From assembly GCF_023703325.1 (NCBI RefSeq), contig NZ_JAMQGM010000008.1, positions 124,001 through 188,000 on the forward strand: DNA of 64,000 bases, in the 5' to 3' direction. This DNA is from Streptomyces meridianus. GTDB lineage: Bacteria; Actinomycetota; Actinomycetes; Streptomycetales; Streptomycetaceae. Below the pieces are notes generated by a model. The model was not told the DNA's origin. It did no database searches and saw only the letters and a list, made by a program, of their open reading frames with translations. The translations under genes were made by a program, and so were the position numbers. This document shows, piece after piece, positions 20,079-30,554 of this stretch (the first letter of the stretch is position 1; each line of letters opens with the position of its first letter).

Positions 20079-20494
20079 ACGAAGCCGTGCGGCGAGTGCA
20101 GTCCGACAGCCCCTGGGAGGAGACGATCGGGTTCGCGCGCGCGGTGGCCGCGGGCGACCGGGTGCTCGTGTCGGGCACCATGCCGTTCGCCGGCGACGTC
20201 CTGCTGGGCGAGGGCGATCCGTACGAGCAGGCGACCGCAGCCTTCCGCAACGGCCTGGTCGCGCTGGAGAAGTTCGGGCTCGGGGCGGAGGACGTCATCC
20301 GAACCCGGATGTACCTGACCCATGCCCGGGACGTGGACGCCGTCGGCCGTGCCCACAAGAAACTCTTCGACGCGGTACGCCCCGCTGCCACGATGGTCGT
20401 GGTCTCGGGCTTCGTCGACAGCCGGGTGCTGGTCGAGGTGGAGCTCGAGGCGTTCCGTGCCGCACCGGAACCACTCCGAGGAGCCCCTGCATGA
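20075..20494 (+). CDS. RidA family protein (reactive enamine/imine deaminase)
   Basis: A 139-residue YjgF/YER057c/UK114-type protein. RidA proteins hydrolyse 2-aminoacrylate-type enamines released by PLP enzymes. It shows [44 protein letters not shown], and the C-terminal VELEAFRA with the conserved Glu. The usual catalytic Arg of RidA appears in VIRTRMYLT. It overlaps priA and hisF by 4 bases on each side, so it is stoichiometrically coupled to the his enzymes. A protective role against intermediates of HisC or other PLP enzymes is inference. Confidence 0.88.
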   Translation: MNEAVRRVQSDSPWEETIGFARAVAAGDRVLVSGTMPFAGDVLLGEGDPYEQATAAFRNGLVALEKFGLGAEDVIRTRMYLTHARDVDAVGRAHKKLFDAVRPAATMVVVSGFVDSRVLVEVELEAFRAAPEPLRGAPA

Positions 20495-21261
20495 CCCTCG
20501 CGGTCCGAGTCATCCCCTGCCTGGACGTGGACGGCGGCCGGGTCGTCAAGGGGGTCAACTTCCAGAACCTGCGCGACGCCGGCGACCCCGTCGAGATGGC
20601 GCGGGTGTACGACGCGGAGGGTGCCGACGAGCTGACCTTCCTCGACATCACCGCCTCCTCCGGCAACCGGGAGACGACTTATGACGTCGTGCGCCGCACG
20701 GCCGAGCAGGTCTTCATCCCGCTGACCGTCGGCGGTGGGGTCCGCACCGCCGAGGACGTGGACAAGCTGCTGCGGGCGGGCGCCGACAAGGTCGGCGTCA
20801 ACACCGCTGCCATCGCCCGCCCCGAGCTGATCCGCGAGATCGCCGAACGCTTCGGCAGCCAGGTGCTCGTGCTGTCGGTCGACGCCCGGCGCACCGCCGA
20901 GGGCACCGTCACCGCCTCCGGCTTCGAGGTCACCACCCACGGCGGGCGGCGCGGCACCGGCATCGACGCGGTCGAGTGGGCCCACCGCGCGGCCGAACTC
21001 GGCGCCGGCGAAATCCTCTTGAACTCCATGGACGCGGACGGCACCAGGGACGGCTACGACACCGCCATGATCGAAGCGGTCCGCAAGCACGTCACCGTCC
21101 CCGTGATCGCCAGCGGTGGCGCCGGACGTCTCGAGGACTTCCCGCCCGCGGTCGACGCCGGGGCGGACGCGGTCCTCGCCGCTTCCGTCTTCCACTTCGG
21201 CGACCTGCGCATCGGCCAGGTCAAGGACACCCTCCGCGCGGCCGGCCACCCGGTGCGCTGA
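20491..21261 (+). CDS. hisF: Imidazole glycerol phosphate synthase, cyclase subunit
   Basis: Cyclase half of IGP synthase; with HisH it makes IGP and AICAR. A 256-residue (beta/alpha)8 barrel with [18 protein letters not shown] (first catalytic Asp, D11 class), [23 protein letters not shown], the second catalytic Asp in [20 protein letters not shown], and [15 protein letters not shown] overlaps ridA by 4 bases. Last gene of this his segment; hisI sits 3 kb away, joined to trpE. A hairpin covers the stop codon. Confidence 0.97.
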   Translation: MTLAVRVIPCLDVDGGRVVKGVNFQNLRDAGDPVEMARVYDAEGADELTFLDITASSGNRETTYDVVRRTAEQVFIPLTVGGGVRTAEDVDKLLRAGADKVGVNTAAIARPELIREIAERFGSQVLVLSVDARRTAEGTVTASGFEVTTHGGRRGTGIDAVEWAHRAAELGAGEILLNSMDADGTRDGYDTAMIEAVRKHVTVPVIASGGAGRLEDFPPAVDAGADAVLAASVFHFGDLRIGQVKDTLRAAGHPVR

Positions 21262-21289
21262 ACCGGTCGCGCCGCACGGGCGGTTCAGC
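21257..21289. terminator. Hairpin spanning the convergent stops of hisF and the SDR gene
   Basis: GCTGAACCG (21257-21265) and CGGTTCAGC (21281-21289) form a perfect 9-bp stem around a 15-nt GC-rich loop; the arms contain the stop codons of both convergent genes. Possible bidirectional terminator without U-tract. Confidence 0.6.
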
Positions 21290-22271
21290 CCGCGAGGACC
21301 TTCGCCTCCGTCCCGGGGTCCAGGCCGACGACGGGACGGTCCGGGCGCTGCGGGGCCCGCCCGCCGATGCTCTGCAACCAGTCCCAGGTGTCGGCCACCG
21401 TCTCCGCGACGGGCCGGCAGCGCAGGCCGGCCGCCAGCGCCCGGGAGACGTCGCCCCGGTGCAGGGTGTCGTACAGCTCGCCCGGTGGCAGCCATACCGG
21501 AAGCTGCGACCACGGCTCGACGCCGGCCGCCACGATCCGCTCCGGGGCCGTCCAGCGCAGTTCGGCCGCCCCGCCGGTGACGCGCACGCACGTCTCCAGG
21601 AGCTCGCCCATCGTGGTGTGGCCCGGCCGGCTGACGACGTTGAAGGGCCCGCCGAGCCCCCGGGCGGCGGCGTCCAGGACCCACGCGGCCAGATCGCGCG
21701 CATCGATGTACTGCAGGGGCAGCTCGCGCGGACCCGGCGCCAGGACCGGGCCGCCCCGCGCGATGCGGTGGAGCCACCACGGCAGCCGTCCGATGTTCTC
21801 CCGCGGGCCGATGATCAGCCCGGCGCGGGCCAGCAGGGCGTTGTCACCGAACGCCTCGGCGGCGGCGAGCTCACCGCCGCGCTTGGCGCGTGCGTAATCG
21901 CCGTCGTCGCCGTCGTCCGGCGAGGCGTCCACCAGCGGCCCGTCCTCGTCCAGCCCCGCTGCGGCCGGGTAGCGGTACACCGATCGACTGGAGACGTAGA
22001 CGTAGTGGCCCGCGCGACCGGCCAGCACCCGCGCGGCGTCGCGGACCGCCGACGGCGCGCCCGTCCAGGTGTCCACCACCACGTCCCACGTGCCCTGCGC
22101 CAGGGCCGCGGTTCCGCCGGGCGAGGTCCGGTCACCCGTCACCTGGGCGGCGCCCGGCGGCGCCTCGTGGTGTCCGCGGTTGAACACCGTCACCTGCCAG
22201 CCCCGCGCCAGCGCCTCGTCCGCGACCGCGCGGCCCACGAATCCCGTCCCGCCCAGCATCAGCAGTCTCAT
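21285..22271 (-). CDS. NAD-dependent epimerase/dehydratase family (extended SDR-like)
   Basis: A 328-residue Rossmann protein. It opens with MRLLMLGGTGFVGRAVADEA (GxxGxxG cofactor loop) and has WDVVVDTW, YVYVSSRSVY, and a YxxxK-type pair in DYARAKRGGELAA, then a substrate-binding half with GPRENIGRLPWWLHRIA and DARDLAAWVLDA. This pattern is common to NAD-epimerases and to proteins related to plant RNA-binding SDRs (CSP41-like); substrate unknown. Transcribed toward hisF. The upstream 276-base gap contains only a short GC-rich tandem repeat. Confidence 0.85.
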   Translation of the reverse strand: MRLLMLGGTGFVGRAVADEALARGWQVTVFNRGHHEAPPGAAQVTGDRTSPGGTAALAQGTWDVVVDTWTGAPSAVRDAARVLAGRAGHYVYVSSRSVYRYPAAAGLDEDGPLVDASPDDGDDGDYARAKRGGELAAAEAFGDNALLARAGLIIGPRENIGRLPWWLHRIARGGPVLAPGPRELPLQYIDARDLAAWVLDAAARGLGGPFNVVSRPGHTTMGELLETCVRVTGGAAELRWTAPERIVAAGVEPWSQLPVWLPPGELYDTLHRGDVSRALAAGLRCRPVAETVADTWDWLQSIGGRAPQRPDRPVVGLDPGTEAKVLAG

Positions 22272-22359
22272 GCGGTGACTCTGCCCCTGCGGACGCCGTC
22301 CGTGAACCGCCGCAAGCTCTCAGCGGAATCGCTCCCGGCGGAACTCCGGTCCGCCGAGC

Positions 22360-22406
22360 GGCACCGGGGCGGCGGACGGCACCGGGGCGGCGGACGGCAC
22401 CGGGCG
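22360..22406. repeat. Short GC-rich tandem repeat (18-bp unit, about 2.6 copies)
   Basis: Unit GGCACCGGGGCGGCGGAC occurs at 22360-22377 and 22378-22395 and partially at 22396-22406, in the gene-free interval 22272-22547. Copies are identical, suggesting recent slippage; no gene or other signal was recognised in the interval. Confidence 0.7.
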
Positions 22407-22547
22407 TGCGCCGGACCGCCGCGGTCCCGCCGTGCGGAACTCGGGCAGCGCGCCGGTGCCTGCCCCACCCGCCCACCGCCGGGGCCCGCTTCCATCCGGA
22501 AACCCCATATCAGCCCCGGACGGTGAGGAATCGTCTTCCCGGAGGAA

Positions 22548-23180
22548 TCACAACCCGAGTTTCGCCTCGTACAGCCGGCCGACGGCCTCCTTGTCGCCCT
22601 CCACCTCGATCCGCGCCGCCTCTTGCCGGCCGAACAGGAAGATGGTCAGCTCACCCGGCTCGCCGGTCACGGTGACCACCGGAACACCCCGGCGGGCCAC
22701 CGCAGTCCGGCCGTCCGGGCGCCGCAGCACCAGCCCGACCGGGGAGCGGCGGCCCAGAACGCGTGCCATCTTCTCGATCCGGGACCACAGGGCGTCGGAG
22801 AACACCCGATCCAGCTCCCGGGGCGTCCAGTCCGGCTGCGCCCGGCGGACGTCCTCGGCGTGGACGAAGAACTCGACGGTGTTGGCGGCTTCGTCGATCT
22901 GCTTGATGGCGAGCGGGGACATCCGTGGCGGACCGGTGCGGATGAGCTGGATCAGCTCCTCGTACGGCTTGGCGGCGAACTCGGCCTGCACCCGGGCGAG
23001 CCGGTCGGCGAGCGGCTTGAACAGGACGCCGCCGGCCGCGTCCGCCCGCCGCTCCCGGACCACCAGGTGCGCCGCGAGTTCGCGGGTCGTCCAGCCGTCG
23101 CACAGGGTTGGGGCCGCGGACCCGGCCGTTTCCAACAGGTCGGCGAGGAGTAGGCGTTCACGCTGTGCATGAGTCGACAT
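22548..23180 (-). CDS. TIGR03085-type metal-binding protein (mycothiol isomerase-like, DinB fold)
   Basis: A 210-residue protein of the TIGR03085 family, related to the mycothiol-dependent maleylpyruvate isomerase/DinB superfamily. Seen: RERLLLADLLETAG, CDGWTTRELAAHLVVRERR (the conserved WxxxxLxxHL-type metal-binding helix), and NTVEFFVHAEDVRRAQPDW with the second histidine. These histidines likely bind a divalent metal; the reaction is unknown. ATG 23180 is chosen over an upstream in-frame extension; TACGCT lies exactly 6 nt before it, fitting a leaderless mRNA. Confidence 0.85.
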   Translation of the reverse strand: MSTHAQRERLLLADLLETAGSAAPTLCDGWTTRELAAHLVVRERRADAAGGVLFKPLADRLARVQAEFAAKPYEELIQLIRTGPPRMSPLAIKQIDEAANTVEFFVHAEDVRRAQPDWTPRELDRVFSDALWSRIEKMARVLGRRSPVGLVLRRPDGRTAVARRGVPVVTVTGEPGELTIFLFGRQEAARIEVEGDKEAVGRLYEAKLGL

Positions 23181-23225
23181 GCCGCCAGCGTACGACCGGC
23201 AGCCCCGGCCCGCCACGGTGCCGCG

Positions 23226-23269
23226 CGGTGACCCGCACGGCTCGTTGCCGCGGGCCGGCCGGGTCACCG
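23226..23269 (-). terminator. Hairpin downstream of the septum-formation-type gene
   Basis: Ten-base arms (CGGTGACCCG and CGGGTCACCG) with a long GC-rich loop, about 30 bases past the stop of the minus-strand gene that ends at 23298. Plausible intrinsic terminator. Confidence 0.5.
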
Positions 23270-23297
23270 GGAAGCGTGTCCGGAGGGAACTCCACGG

Positions 23298-24086
23298 TCA
23301 GGGGAGCGCGGCCGTCAGCTTCCGTCCCCCCGGCCCGTCGCTGAGCGTCAGGGCACAGGAGACCCGGTTCTCGCCCTCGGTCTGATACGTCGGGAGCGAC
23401 GGGTAGAGCGCGTAGTTGTAGTACTGCCGGCCGTCGTCCGGAATGTCCCGCATGCGGCGCTTCACATCGCTGCCGCACAGCCGCAGTGCCTCGGTCTCCA
23501 GCTCCTGGTCCGAGGCGAAGTCACCGGTGAGTTCCCGGTTCCCTATCACCTCGCCGTCGTGCGGTCCCGTGCACGGACGCTCGACGACCTTGCGCACGCC
23601 GGGGTCGAGTTCGGGATGGTCGAAGCACACCCCCCGGCCCAGGGCCACGAACGGCAGCTCTTCGCCCGGCGCGTCGGAGGGCGGGGGCGCCGGTCCCCCC
23701 GGCGCCCCCGTGTCCGACGGCGGCTCGGTGGCCCCGGCGCCGCCGCGCGGCGGCGCCGGAGTGGGGGAGGTCTTCGCCGGTGCCGGACGCCTGCCCGCGT
23801 CGGCCGTCGCCGGGCCGTCGCTGGTGACGATCAGGAGCCCGCCGACGCCCAGCCCGACCACCAGCACCGCACCGATGAAGAACGCCGCTATCCGCGGGGC
23901 GCGGTCCCCGCCGTCGCCGCCGGGAGGAGGACCGCCCGCCCCGGGACCGAAGGGCGCCGGAGGCGGCCCGAAAACGCCGCCGGCCACCGGTGCGGCGGCA
24001 TCCGGCATTCCCAGGTCCGGCGGCGGACCGAAGCCGCCGCCGGGCGACGAAGAAGGACGCTCGTGCGGCGGAGGCGGGAAGGTCAT
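23298..24086 (-). CDS. Pro-rich single-span membrane protein with septum-formation-like domain
   Basis: A 262-residue protein. A Pro/Gly-rich cytoplasmic region ([17 protein letters not shown] onward) leads to one membrane segment at about residues 70-92 ([20 protein letters not shown]), a Thr/Pro/Gly-rich linker, and a C-terminal extracellular domain with cysteines in [34 protein letters not shown] and NRVSCALTL. The CTGPHDGEV block is typical of actinobacterial 'septum formation' (Septum_form) domains; four cysteines may form two disulfides. ATG 24086 is preferred over ATG 24104 because CATGCT is exactly 6 nt upstream. Function not established. Confidence 0.75.
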   Translation of the reverse strand: MTFPPPPHERPSSSPGGGFGPPPDLGMPDAAAPVAGGVFGPPPAPFGPGAGGPPPGGDGGDRAPRIAAFFIGAVLVVGLGVGGLLIVTSDGPATADAGRRPAPAKTSPTPAPPRGGAGATEPPSDTGAPGGPAPPPSDAPGEELPFVALGRGVCFDHPELDPGVRKVVERPCTGPHDGEVIGNRELTGDFASDQELETEALRLCGSDVKRRMRDIPDDGRQYYNYALYPSLPTYQTEGENRVSCALTLSDGPGGRKLTAALP

Positions 24087-24212
24087 GCCCGAAGCATGCC
24101 CCATCGCCCGTGTCCGTGCTCACGAGATCCGGCGACAGCCGGAACCCGCCCCGACGGGCCCACCCGGCGCACCGGTTTCACGGCGCCCCGCCCCCGGCGG
24201 CACAATGGGCGC

Positions 24213-24584
24213 ATGTCCCGTACACAGCCCTCCTCCGGACTCGACCCGGCTCTGGCCGCCCGCCTGCGCCGCAACGACGAGGGGCTCTTCCCGGCCATCG
24301 CCCAGCAGTACGACACCGGCGAGGTGCTGATGCTCGGCTGGATGGACGACGAGGCGCTCCACCGCACCCTCACCACCGGCCGCTGCACCTACTGGAGCCG
24401 CAGCCGCCGGGAGTACTGGGCCAAGGGCGACACCTCGGGCCACGTCCAGCACGTCAAGTCCGTCGCCCTCGACTGCGACGCCGACACCGTGCTCGTCAAG
24501 GTCGACCAGACCGGCGCCGCCTGCCACACCGGCGACCGCACCTGCTTCGACGCCGGGGACATCACCCCCGGCTCCGGCCGGTGA
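24213..24584 (+). CDS. hisI: Phosphoribosyl-AMP cyclohydrolase
   Basis: Third step of histidine synthesis: opens the adenine ring of PR-AMP, using zinc and magnesium. A monofunctional 123-residue enzyme (no HisE fusion). Seen: [30 protein letters not shown], the metal-binding [12 protein letters not shown], and the zinc cysteines in [18 protein letters not shown] lies 6 nt before the ATG and there is no Shine-Dalgarno, consistent with a leaderless mRNA. It is separated from the main his operon by about 3 kb and followed after 29 bases by trpE, so the two are probably cotranscribed. Confidence 0.96.
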   Translation: MSRTQPSSGLDPALAARLRRNDEGLFPAIAQQYDTGEVLMLGWMDDEALHRTLTTGRCTYWSRSRREYWAKGDTSGHVQHVKSVALDCDADTVLVKVDQTGAACHTGDRTCFDAGDITPGSGR

Positions 24585-24613
24585 CCACTCACCCACCAGT
24601 AGGATCCCGCCAC

Positions 24614-26170
24614 ATGACTCCCGGTGCCGCCACCATGGACCTCGCCACGTTCCGCAAGCTGGCCGCCGACCGGCGCGTCATCCCGGTCAGCCGCAGGCTG
24701 CTTGCGGACGGCGACACCCCGATCGGCCTCTACCGCAAACTCGCCGGCGAACGGCCCGGCACCTTCCTCCTGGAGTCGGCCGAGAACAACCGCTCCTGGT
24801 CCCGCTACTCCTTCGTCGGCGTCCGCAGCGCTGCCACGCTCACCGAACGCGACGGCGAGGCCCACTGGCTCGGCACCCCGCCCGTCGGCCTCCCCACCAC
24901 CGGCGACCCCCTGCAGGCCCTGCGCGCCACCGTCGAAACCCTCCACACGCCTCGCGACCTCGGAGGATCGACCCAACTGCCGCCGTTCACCGGCGGAATG
25001 GTCGGCTACCTCGGCTACGACATCGTGCGCCGGCTCGAGCGGGTCGGTGACGGCGGACGCGACGACCTGCGCCTGCCCGAACTGACCATGCTCCTCACCT
25101 CCGACCTCGCCGTCCTCGACCACTGGGACGGCACCGTGCTGCTGATCGCCAACGCGATCAACCACAACGACCTCGACACCGGAGTCGACGAGGCCCACGC
25201 CGATGCCGTCGCCCGGCTCGACAGGATGGCCGCCGACCTCGCCCGGCCCGCTCCGGCCGGCACCGTCGAACTGCCGCCCGCGCAGGTGCCCGAGTACTCC
25301 GCGCTCTGGGGCGGCACCGACTACCAGTCGGCCGTCGAGGACATCAAGGAACGGATCCGCTCCGGCGAGGCCTTCCAGGTCGTTCCCTCGCAGCGGTTCG
25401 AGACCCCCTGCCACGCCTCCGCCCTCGACGTCTACCGAGTGCTGCGCGCCACCAACCCCAGCCCCTACATGTACCTCTTCCGCTTTCCCGGATCCGGGGA
25501 CGACGGGGCACCCGGGGGGCCCGGCGGATTCGACGTGGTGGGCTCCAGCCCCGAGGCCCTGGTCAAGGTCGAGGAGGGCCGGGCGATGATGCACCCCATC
25601 GCCGGCACCCGCCCGCGCGGCGCCACCCCCCGGGAGGACGCCGCCCTCGCCGACGAACTGCTCGCCGACCCCAAGGAACGCGCCGAGCACCTCATGCTCG
25701 TCGACCTCGGCCGCAACGACCTCGGCCGGGTCTGCGAGCCCGGCAGCGTCGAGGTCGTCGACTTCATGACGATCGAGCGCTACAGCCACGTCATGCACAT
25801 CGTCTCCACCGTCACCGGCCGCCTCGCCGAGGACCGCACCGCCTTCGACGCCCTCACCGCCTGCTTCCCCGCCGGAACCCTGTCGGGCGCGCCGAAGCCC
25901 CGGGCCCTGCAGATCATCGACGAGCTCGAGCCGACCCGGCGCGGTGTCTACGGCGGCTGCGTCGGTTACCTCGACTTCGCCGGGGACTCCGACACCGCCA
26001 TCGCCATCCGCACGGCGCTGCTGCGCGACGGCACCGCCTACGTCCAGGCCGGCGCCGGCGTGGTCGCCGACTCCGACCCGGTCGCCGAGGACACCGAGTG
26101 CCGCAACAAGGCCGCGGCCGTCCTGCGTGCCGTCGCTGTCGCCAACGGCATCTCCGGGCCGCAGGCGTGA
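24614..26170 (+). CDS. trpE: Anthranilate synthase component I
   Basis: Commits chorismate to tryptophan, with a glutaminase partner (TrpG) not encoded in this window. 518 residues. Tryptophan-feedback residues are in FLLESAENN (LLES, 52-55) and [11 protein letters not shown]; chorismate-site blocks include [29 protein letters not shown], and [16 protein letters not shown]. An insertion rich in Gly/Asp/Pro ([13 protein letters not shown]) interrupts the usual [13 protein letters not shown] spacing. ATG 24614 gives a short tail; ATG 24635 is also possible. There is no room for a Trp-leader attenuator between hisI and trpE. Confidence 0.96.
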   Translation: MTPGAATMDLATFRKLAADRRVIPVSRRLLADGDTPIGLYRKLAGERPGTFLLESAENNRSWSRYSFVGVRSAATLTERDGEAHWLGTPPVGLPTTGDPLQALRATVETLHTPRDLGGSTQLPPFTGGMVGYLGYDIVRRLERVGDGGRDDLRLPELTMLLTSDLAVLDHWDGTVLLIANAINHNDLDTGVDEAHADAVARLDRMAADLARPAPAGTVELPPAQVPEYSALWGGTDYQSAVEDIKERIRSGEAFQVVPSQRFETPCHASALDVYRVLRATNPSPYMYLFRFPGSGDDGAPGGPGGFDVVGSSPEALVKVEEGRAMMHPIAGTRPRGATPREDAALADELLADPKERAEHLMLVDLGRNDLGRVCEPGSVEVVDFMTIERYSHVMHIVSTVTGRLAEDRTAFDALTACFPAGTLSGAPKPRALQIIDELEPTRRGVYGGCVGYLDFAGDSDTAIAIRTALLRDGTAYVQAGAGVVADSDPVAEDTECRNKAAAVLRAVAVANGISGPQA

Positions 26171-26247
26171 GCGCTGCCGGCCTGCCGGGAGGGCGCCGGC
26201 GAGCCCCCGCCTCCGGGCGGGGGCGGCCCGGAGGCCATAGTGGAAGG

Positions 26248-26904
26248 GTGAGTCCCGAACACGAGCCGCCCGCCCACGCCACCGGCAGCACCACGGACGG
26301 ACCGCCCGCCGAGGCGGGACGCCGCCGCAGTCTCGCCGTCGCCCTGTTCCTCGGAGCCGCAGGCGCCGCCCTCGCGCTCGTCGCAGGCGGCAGGCCCTGG
26401 GGCGAGGCAGTCACGTCCGCCGCACAGGGCGCCGTCCCGCTGACCGCCCAGGGTCGTGACGTCACCGGCATCCCCGCCGCCCTCGCCGTGGTCGCCCTGG
26501 CCTCGCTCGTCGCCGTCTTCGCCGTACGCCGGTCCGGACGCACCGCGGTCGCGGCGGTGATGGCCCTGTGCGGAGCCGCGATCGTCGTCACCTCTGTGCT
26601 GGGCGCCACCGACACTTCCGCGCTCGAAGCGGAAGCGGCCGCGGCCACCGGCCTGGCCGGAGCCGGCGTACGCGAGGTCGCCCACACCGTCTGGCCCTGG
26701 GCCTCGGCGGCGGGCGGCGTGCTGCTGCTGGCGGCGGGGCTGCTCGCGCTCCGCCACGGCCGGCACTGGCCCGCGATGTCCGGACGCTACGAACGCCCCG
26801 GCCAGGCCGGCGCGACCGCCCGGCGCGCCCCGGCGGACCCGGACCGCCCCGAGGAGATCTGGAAGGCGCTCGACCGCGGCGAGGACCCCACCCGCGACGC
26901 CTGA
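26248..26904 (+). CDS. Trp-region membrane protein, TIGR02234 family
   Basis: A 218-residue integral membrane protein characteristic of actinobacterial trp loci (TIGR02234). It has four hydrophobic segments (about residues 30-48, 75-93, 98-118 and 150-172). The loop after the first span contains RPWGEAVTSAAQGAVPLTAQG, the recognisable family block. The C-terminus is polar (EEIWKALDRGEDPT). No function is known; constant linkage to trpE/trpC suggests a role around tryptophan or its precursors. CATAGT lies exactly 6 nt before GTG 26248, suggesting leaderless expression. Confidence 0.85.
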   Translation: MSPEHEPPAHATGSTTDGPPAEAGRRRSLAVALFLGAAGAALALVAGGRPWGEAVTSAAQGAVPLTAQGRDVTGIPAALAVVALASLVAVFAVRRSGRTAVAAVMALCGAAIVVTSVLGATDTSALEAEAAAATGLAGAGVREVAHTVWPWASAAGGVLLLAAGLLALRHGRHWPAMSGRYERPGQAGATARRAPADPDRPEEIWKALDRGEDPTRDA

Positions 26905-27012
26905 GGCACCCGGGCGCGGACCCCGCCACGGAGGTTCCGCGCGCGTCGGTGACAATGGACGCCGAGCCTTCACCGCGCCCACCCAGGCGCGTCACAGCAA
27001 CGAGGAGTACTC

Positions 27013-27252
27013 ATGGCGGGAAGCAGCCACGGACACACCCCGGCCGCCTGGACCGGGGTCACCATCGCCTTCATCGGGTTCTGCATCTCCGGTGCCTTCA
27101 CCGTGATGGCCGAGCCGCTCGGCGTCGTGGGCGGCCTCGTCGTCGCGGCCCTGGGCGGTGTCGTGGGCCTGGCCATGGGTGCCGCCGGACTGGGCCAGAA
27201 GACCGTCACGCGCTCCAAGGCGCCCGCGTCGGAACCCCAGCCGCAGAGCTGA
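27013..27252 (+). CDS. HGxxPAAW family small membrane protein
   Basis: A 79-residue protein with the diagnostic motif HGHTPAAW at 6-13, followed by two hydrophobic segments (about residues 14-34 and 36-60) and a short polar tail. The family is confined to actinobacteria and is found beside trp genes; function unknown. GAGGAG precedes the ATG by about 6 nt. GACAAT at 26952-26957 is a possible -10 element. Confidence 0.88.
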   Translation: MAGSSHGHTPAAWTGVTIAFIGFCISGAFTVMAEPLGVVGGLVVAALGGVVGLAMGAAGLGQKTVTRSKAPASEPQPQS

Positions 27253-27401
27253 CCCCGGAACCGGCCCTTCGGCGGGGGCGCGACCCTCGCCGGACGGCCG
27301 GAGCCGAGCGGAAGCCGCCCGGGGACCGGGCACGGCCCGGACGGACGCACCCGGCGGCACCCGCGCTGCGCGCGGCCCGCCCGGCATCCAGACTCGGTGC
27401 T

Positions 27402-27884
27402 GTGACCGAACAGCCTGTACGGCCGGCGCCGCCGCACCTGCGCGAACGCGCGCCGCATCCCGCGCGCCCCGGCGAACACGCCCACGGGCCCTTGCGCCGT
27501 ACGGCCGTCCCCCTCGCAGTCCTGGCCTCCGTCGGCAGCGCCTTCGGATACGTCGGCGCCGTCGACCCGAACACCCCGGGCCACTACCCGCTCTGCCCGC
27601 TGCTCCACTTCACGGACATCCTCTGCCCCGGCTGCGGCGGCCTGCGCAGCGCCCACGCACTGGCCCACGGAGACCTCCTCACCGCGCTCGGCTCCAATGT
27701 CCCGGTGGTCGCCGGCAGCGCCGTCTTCGCCGTCGTGTGGACGGTCTGGCTGCTGAGGTGCGTACGCGGCCGTCCCGCCCCGGCGGTCGCCCTGGGCTTT
27801 GTGCACTGGTGGTCCCTCGCTGCCGCCGTCGCCCTGTTCACCCTCGTGCGGAACCTTCCCTTCGGTTCCGCCCTGGCGCCCTGA
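27402..27884 (+). CDS. DUF2752 family membrane protein
   Basis: A 160-residue protein. After a Pro/Arg/His-rich tail come a first hydrophobic segment (about 37-53), the DUF2752 signature CPLLHFTDILCPGCGGLRSA with its Cys cluster, and two further membrane segments (about 100-118 and 130-150). DUF2752 has no established activity; the CPGCG motif might bind metal or be redox active. CAGACT plus 7 nt precedes the GTG. It completes the trio of small membrane proteins between trpE and trpC. Confidence 0.85.
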   Translation: MTEQPVRPAPPHLRERAPHPARPGEHAHGPLRRTAVPLAVLASVGSAFGYVGAVDPNTPGHYPLCPLLHFTDILCPGCGGLRSAHALAHGDLLTALGSNVPVVAGSAVFAVVWTVWLLRCVRGRPAPAVALGFVHWWSLAAAVALFTLVRNLPFGSALAP

Positions 27885-28058
27885 TGCGCGCCCTCGCTCC
27901 CGGGAAATGTCCAGGTCGTGGGACCGGCGCCCACTGGATGCGGGTCCGGGGCCCGCGTCCGGATACCATCGCAGTGGTCCCGCAGAGCGTCCCGGCGCGG
28001 GGCAGTGCTCTCCGGGAGCCGACCAGGGAACCATCACGTTCGGAAGGGAGCCGCTCCC

Positions 28059-28868
28059 GTGAGTGTGCTCGATGAGATCATCGACGGAGTGCGCGCCGAC
28101 CTCGCAGAGCGGCAGGCGCGCGTCGGCCTCGACGAGCTCAAGGAGCGGGCGGCCAGGGCTTCTCGGGCCAAGGACGGCGTCGCCGCGCTGCGCGGCGACA
28201 GCGTCAACGTGATCTGCGAGGTCAAGCGTTCCAGTCCGTCCAAGGGCGCCCTCGCCGCCATCGCGGACCCGGCCGGCCTCGCCGCCGACTACGAGGCGGG
28301 CGGTGCGGCCGTCATCAGCGTTCTCACCGAGGAGCGCCGGTTCGGCGGCTCCCTCGCAGACCTGGAGGCGGTGCGCGCCAAGGTCGACATCCCCGTGCTG
28401 CGCAAGGACTTCGTCGTCACCGCGTACCAGCTGTGGGAGGCCCGGGCCCACGGGGCCGACCTCATCCTGCTCATCGTCGCGGCCCTGGAGCAGGAGGCCC
28501 TGGTGTCGCTGATCGAGCGTGCCGAGTCCATCGGGCTGACCCCGCTGGTCGAGGTCCATGACGAGGAGGAGGCCGCGCGCGCGGTCGACGCCGGGGCCCG
28601 GGTCATCGGCGTCAACGCCCGCAACCTCAAGACGCTCGAGGTGGACCGGGGGAACTTCGAACGCGTCGCCCCCGAGATCCCCGACCACATCGTCAGGGTC
28701 GCCGAGTCCGGGGTGCGCGGCCCGCACGACCTGATCGCCTACGCGAACGAGGGCGCCGACGCCGTCCTCGTCGGAGAGTCCCTCGTGACCGGCCGTGACC
28801 CCAAGACGGCCGTGTCCGACCTCGTCGCCGCCGGGGCCCACCCCGCACTGCGGCACGGACGGGGCTGA
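28059..28868 (+). CDS. trpC: Indole-3-glycerol phosphate synthase
   Basis: Converts CdRP to indole-3-glycerol phosphate in the cytoplasm; a 269-residue (beta/alpha)8 barrel. Catalytic residues are visible in [11 protein letters not shown] (Lys), [12 protein letters not shown] (Glu/Arg), VLRKDFVV (Lys), [10 protein letters not shown] (Glu), [13 protein letters not shown] (Asn) and VAESGVRG (Glu/Ser). GTG 28059 follows GGAAGGGAG. TACCAT at 27964-27969 may be a -10 for the trpC operon. Monofunctional, as expected where PriA supplies TrpF. Confidence 0.96.
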   Translation: MSVLDEIIDGVRADLAERQARVGLDELKERAARASRAKDGVAALRGDSVNVICEVKRSSPSKGALAAIADPAGLAADYEAGGAAVISVLTEERRFGGSLADLEAVRAKVDIPVLRKDFVVTAYQLWEARAHGADLILLIVAALEQEALVSLIERAESIGLTPLVEVHDEEEAARAVDAGARVIGVNARNLKTLEVDRGNFERVAPEIPDHIVRVAESGVRGPHDLIAYANEGADAVLVGESLVTGRDPKTAVSDLVAAGAHPALRHGRG

Positions 28869-28874
28869 GACCCC

Positions 28875-29027
28875 GTGCAGGCGTACGCGCGTCTGGCCCG
28901 CGGCTGCAGGCCGCGTGGCTGCCGCGCGCCCGCGCGGCGGGTGCGCGGCCGGCGCGTGCGCTACGTCATCGGATGCGAACCGGGGCAGGTCAACGGCATG
29001 CGATGGCGTCCGGCGGCTGCGCTCTGA
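28875..29027 (+). CDS. trpM: TrpM-like small Arg/Cys-rich protein between trpC and trpB
   Basis: A 50-residue reading frame starting GTG 6 bases after the trpC stop. Codon third positions are about 85 percent G/C, as in neighbouring genes, which supports coding. The peptide is strongly basic, with an N-terminal CRPRGCRAP segment and the more protein-like RYVIGCEPGQVNGMRW. In S. coelicolor a small gene (trpX/trpM) occupies exactly this place and modulates tryptophan synthesis; I assign the name from position and size class only, since I cannot align the sequences. It is shorter than the roughly 60 residues I recall for that protein. Confidence 0.6.
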   Translation: MQAYARLARGCRPRGCRAPARRVRGRRVRYVIGCEPGQVNGMRWRPAAAL

Positions 29028-29288
29028 CCCTTTCGGCCGCCACGCCATGACGTCTGCCGGATGCGGACCCGATCCGCTCCGGCACCGGTGCAAACCTCCC
29101 GCGAGGCGATGCCGTGCGTTCCGGTGCGCCTTGCCCACGCGGACGCACCGCCTCGCAGTCCCGCCGTACGGGGCGCGCCGGTGTGCGCCGCGGGGCCGGG
29201 CGGACGGGCCGGGTGCAGCTGCCGGGACGTACCGTGACCATGCACAACGAGATGTCGGGGCACAACGCCCCATCGAGGAGCACGTCGG

Positions 29289-30553
<1,265 letters not shown>

Positions 30554-30554
<1 letters not shown>

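Noticed and set aside
24585..24613. Attenuator/leader peptide for trpE
   Set aside because: Only 29 bases between hisI and trpE, too short for a leader peptide and terminator.
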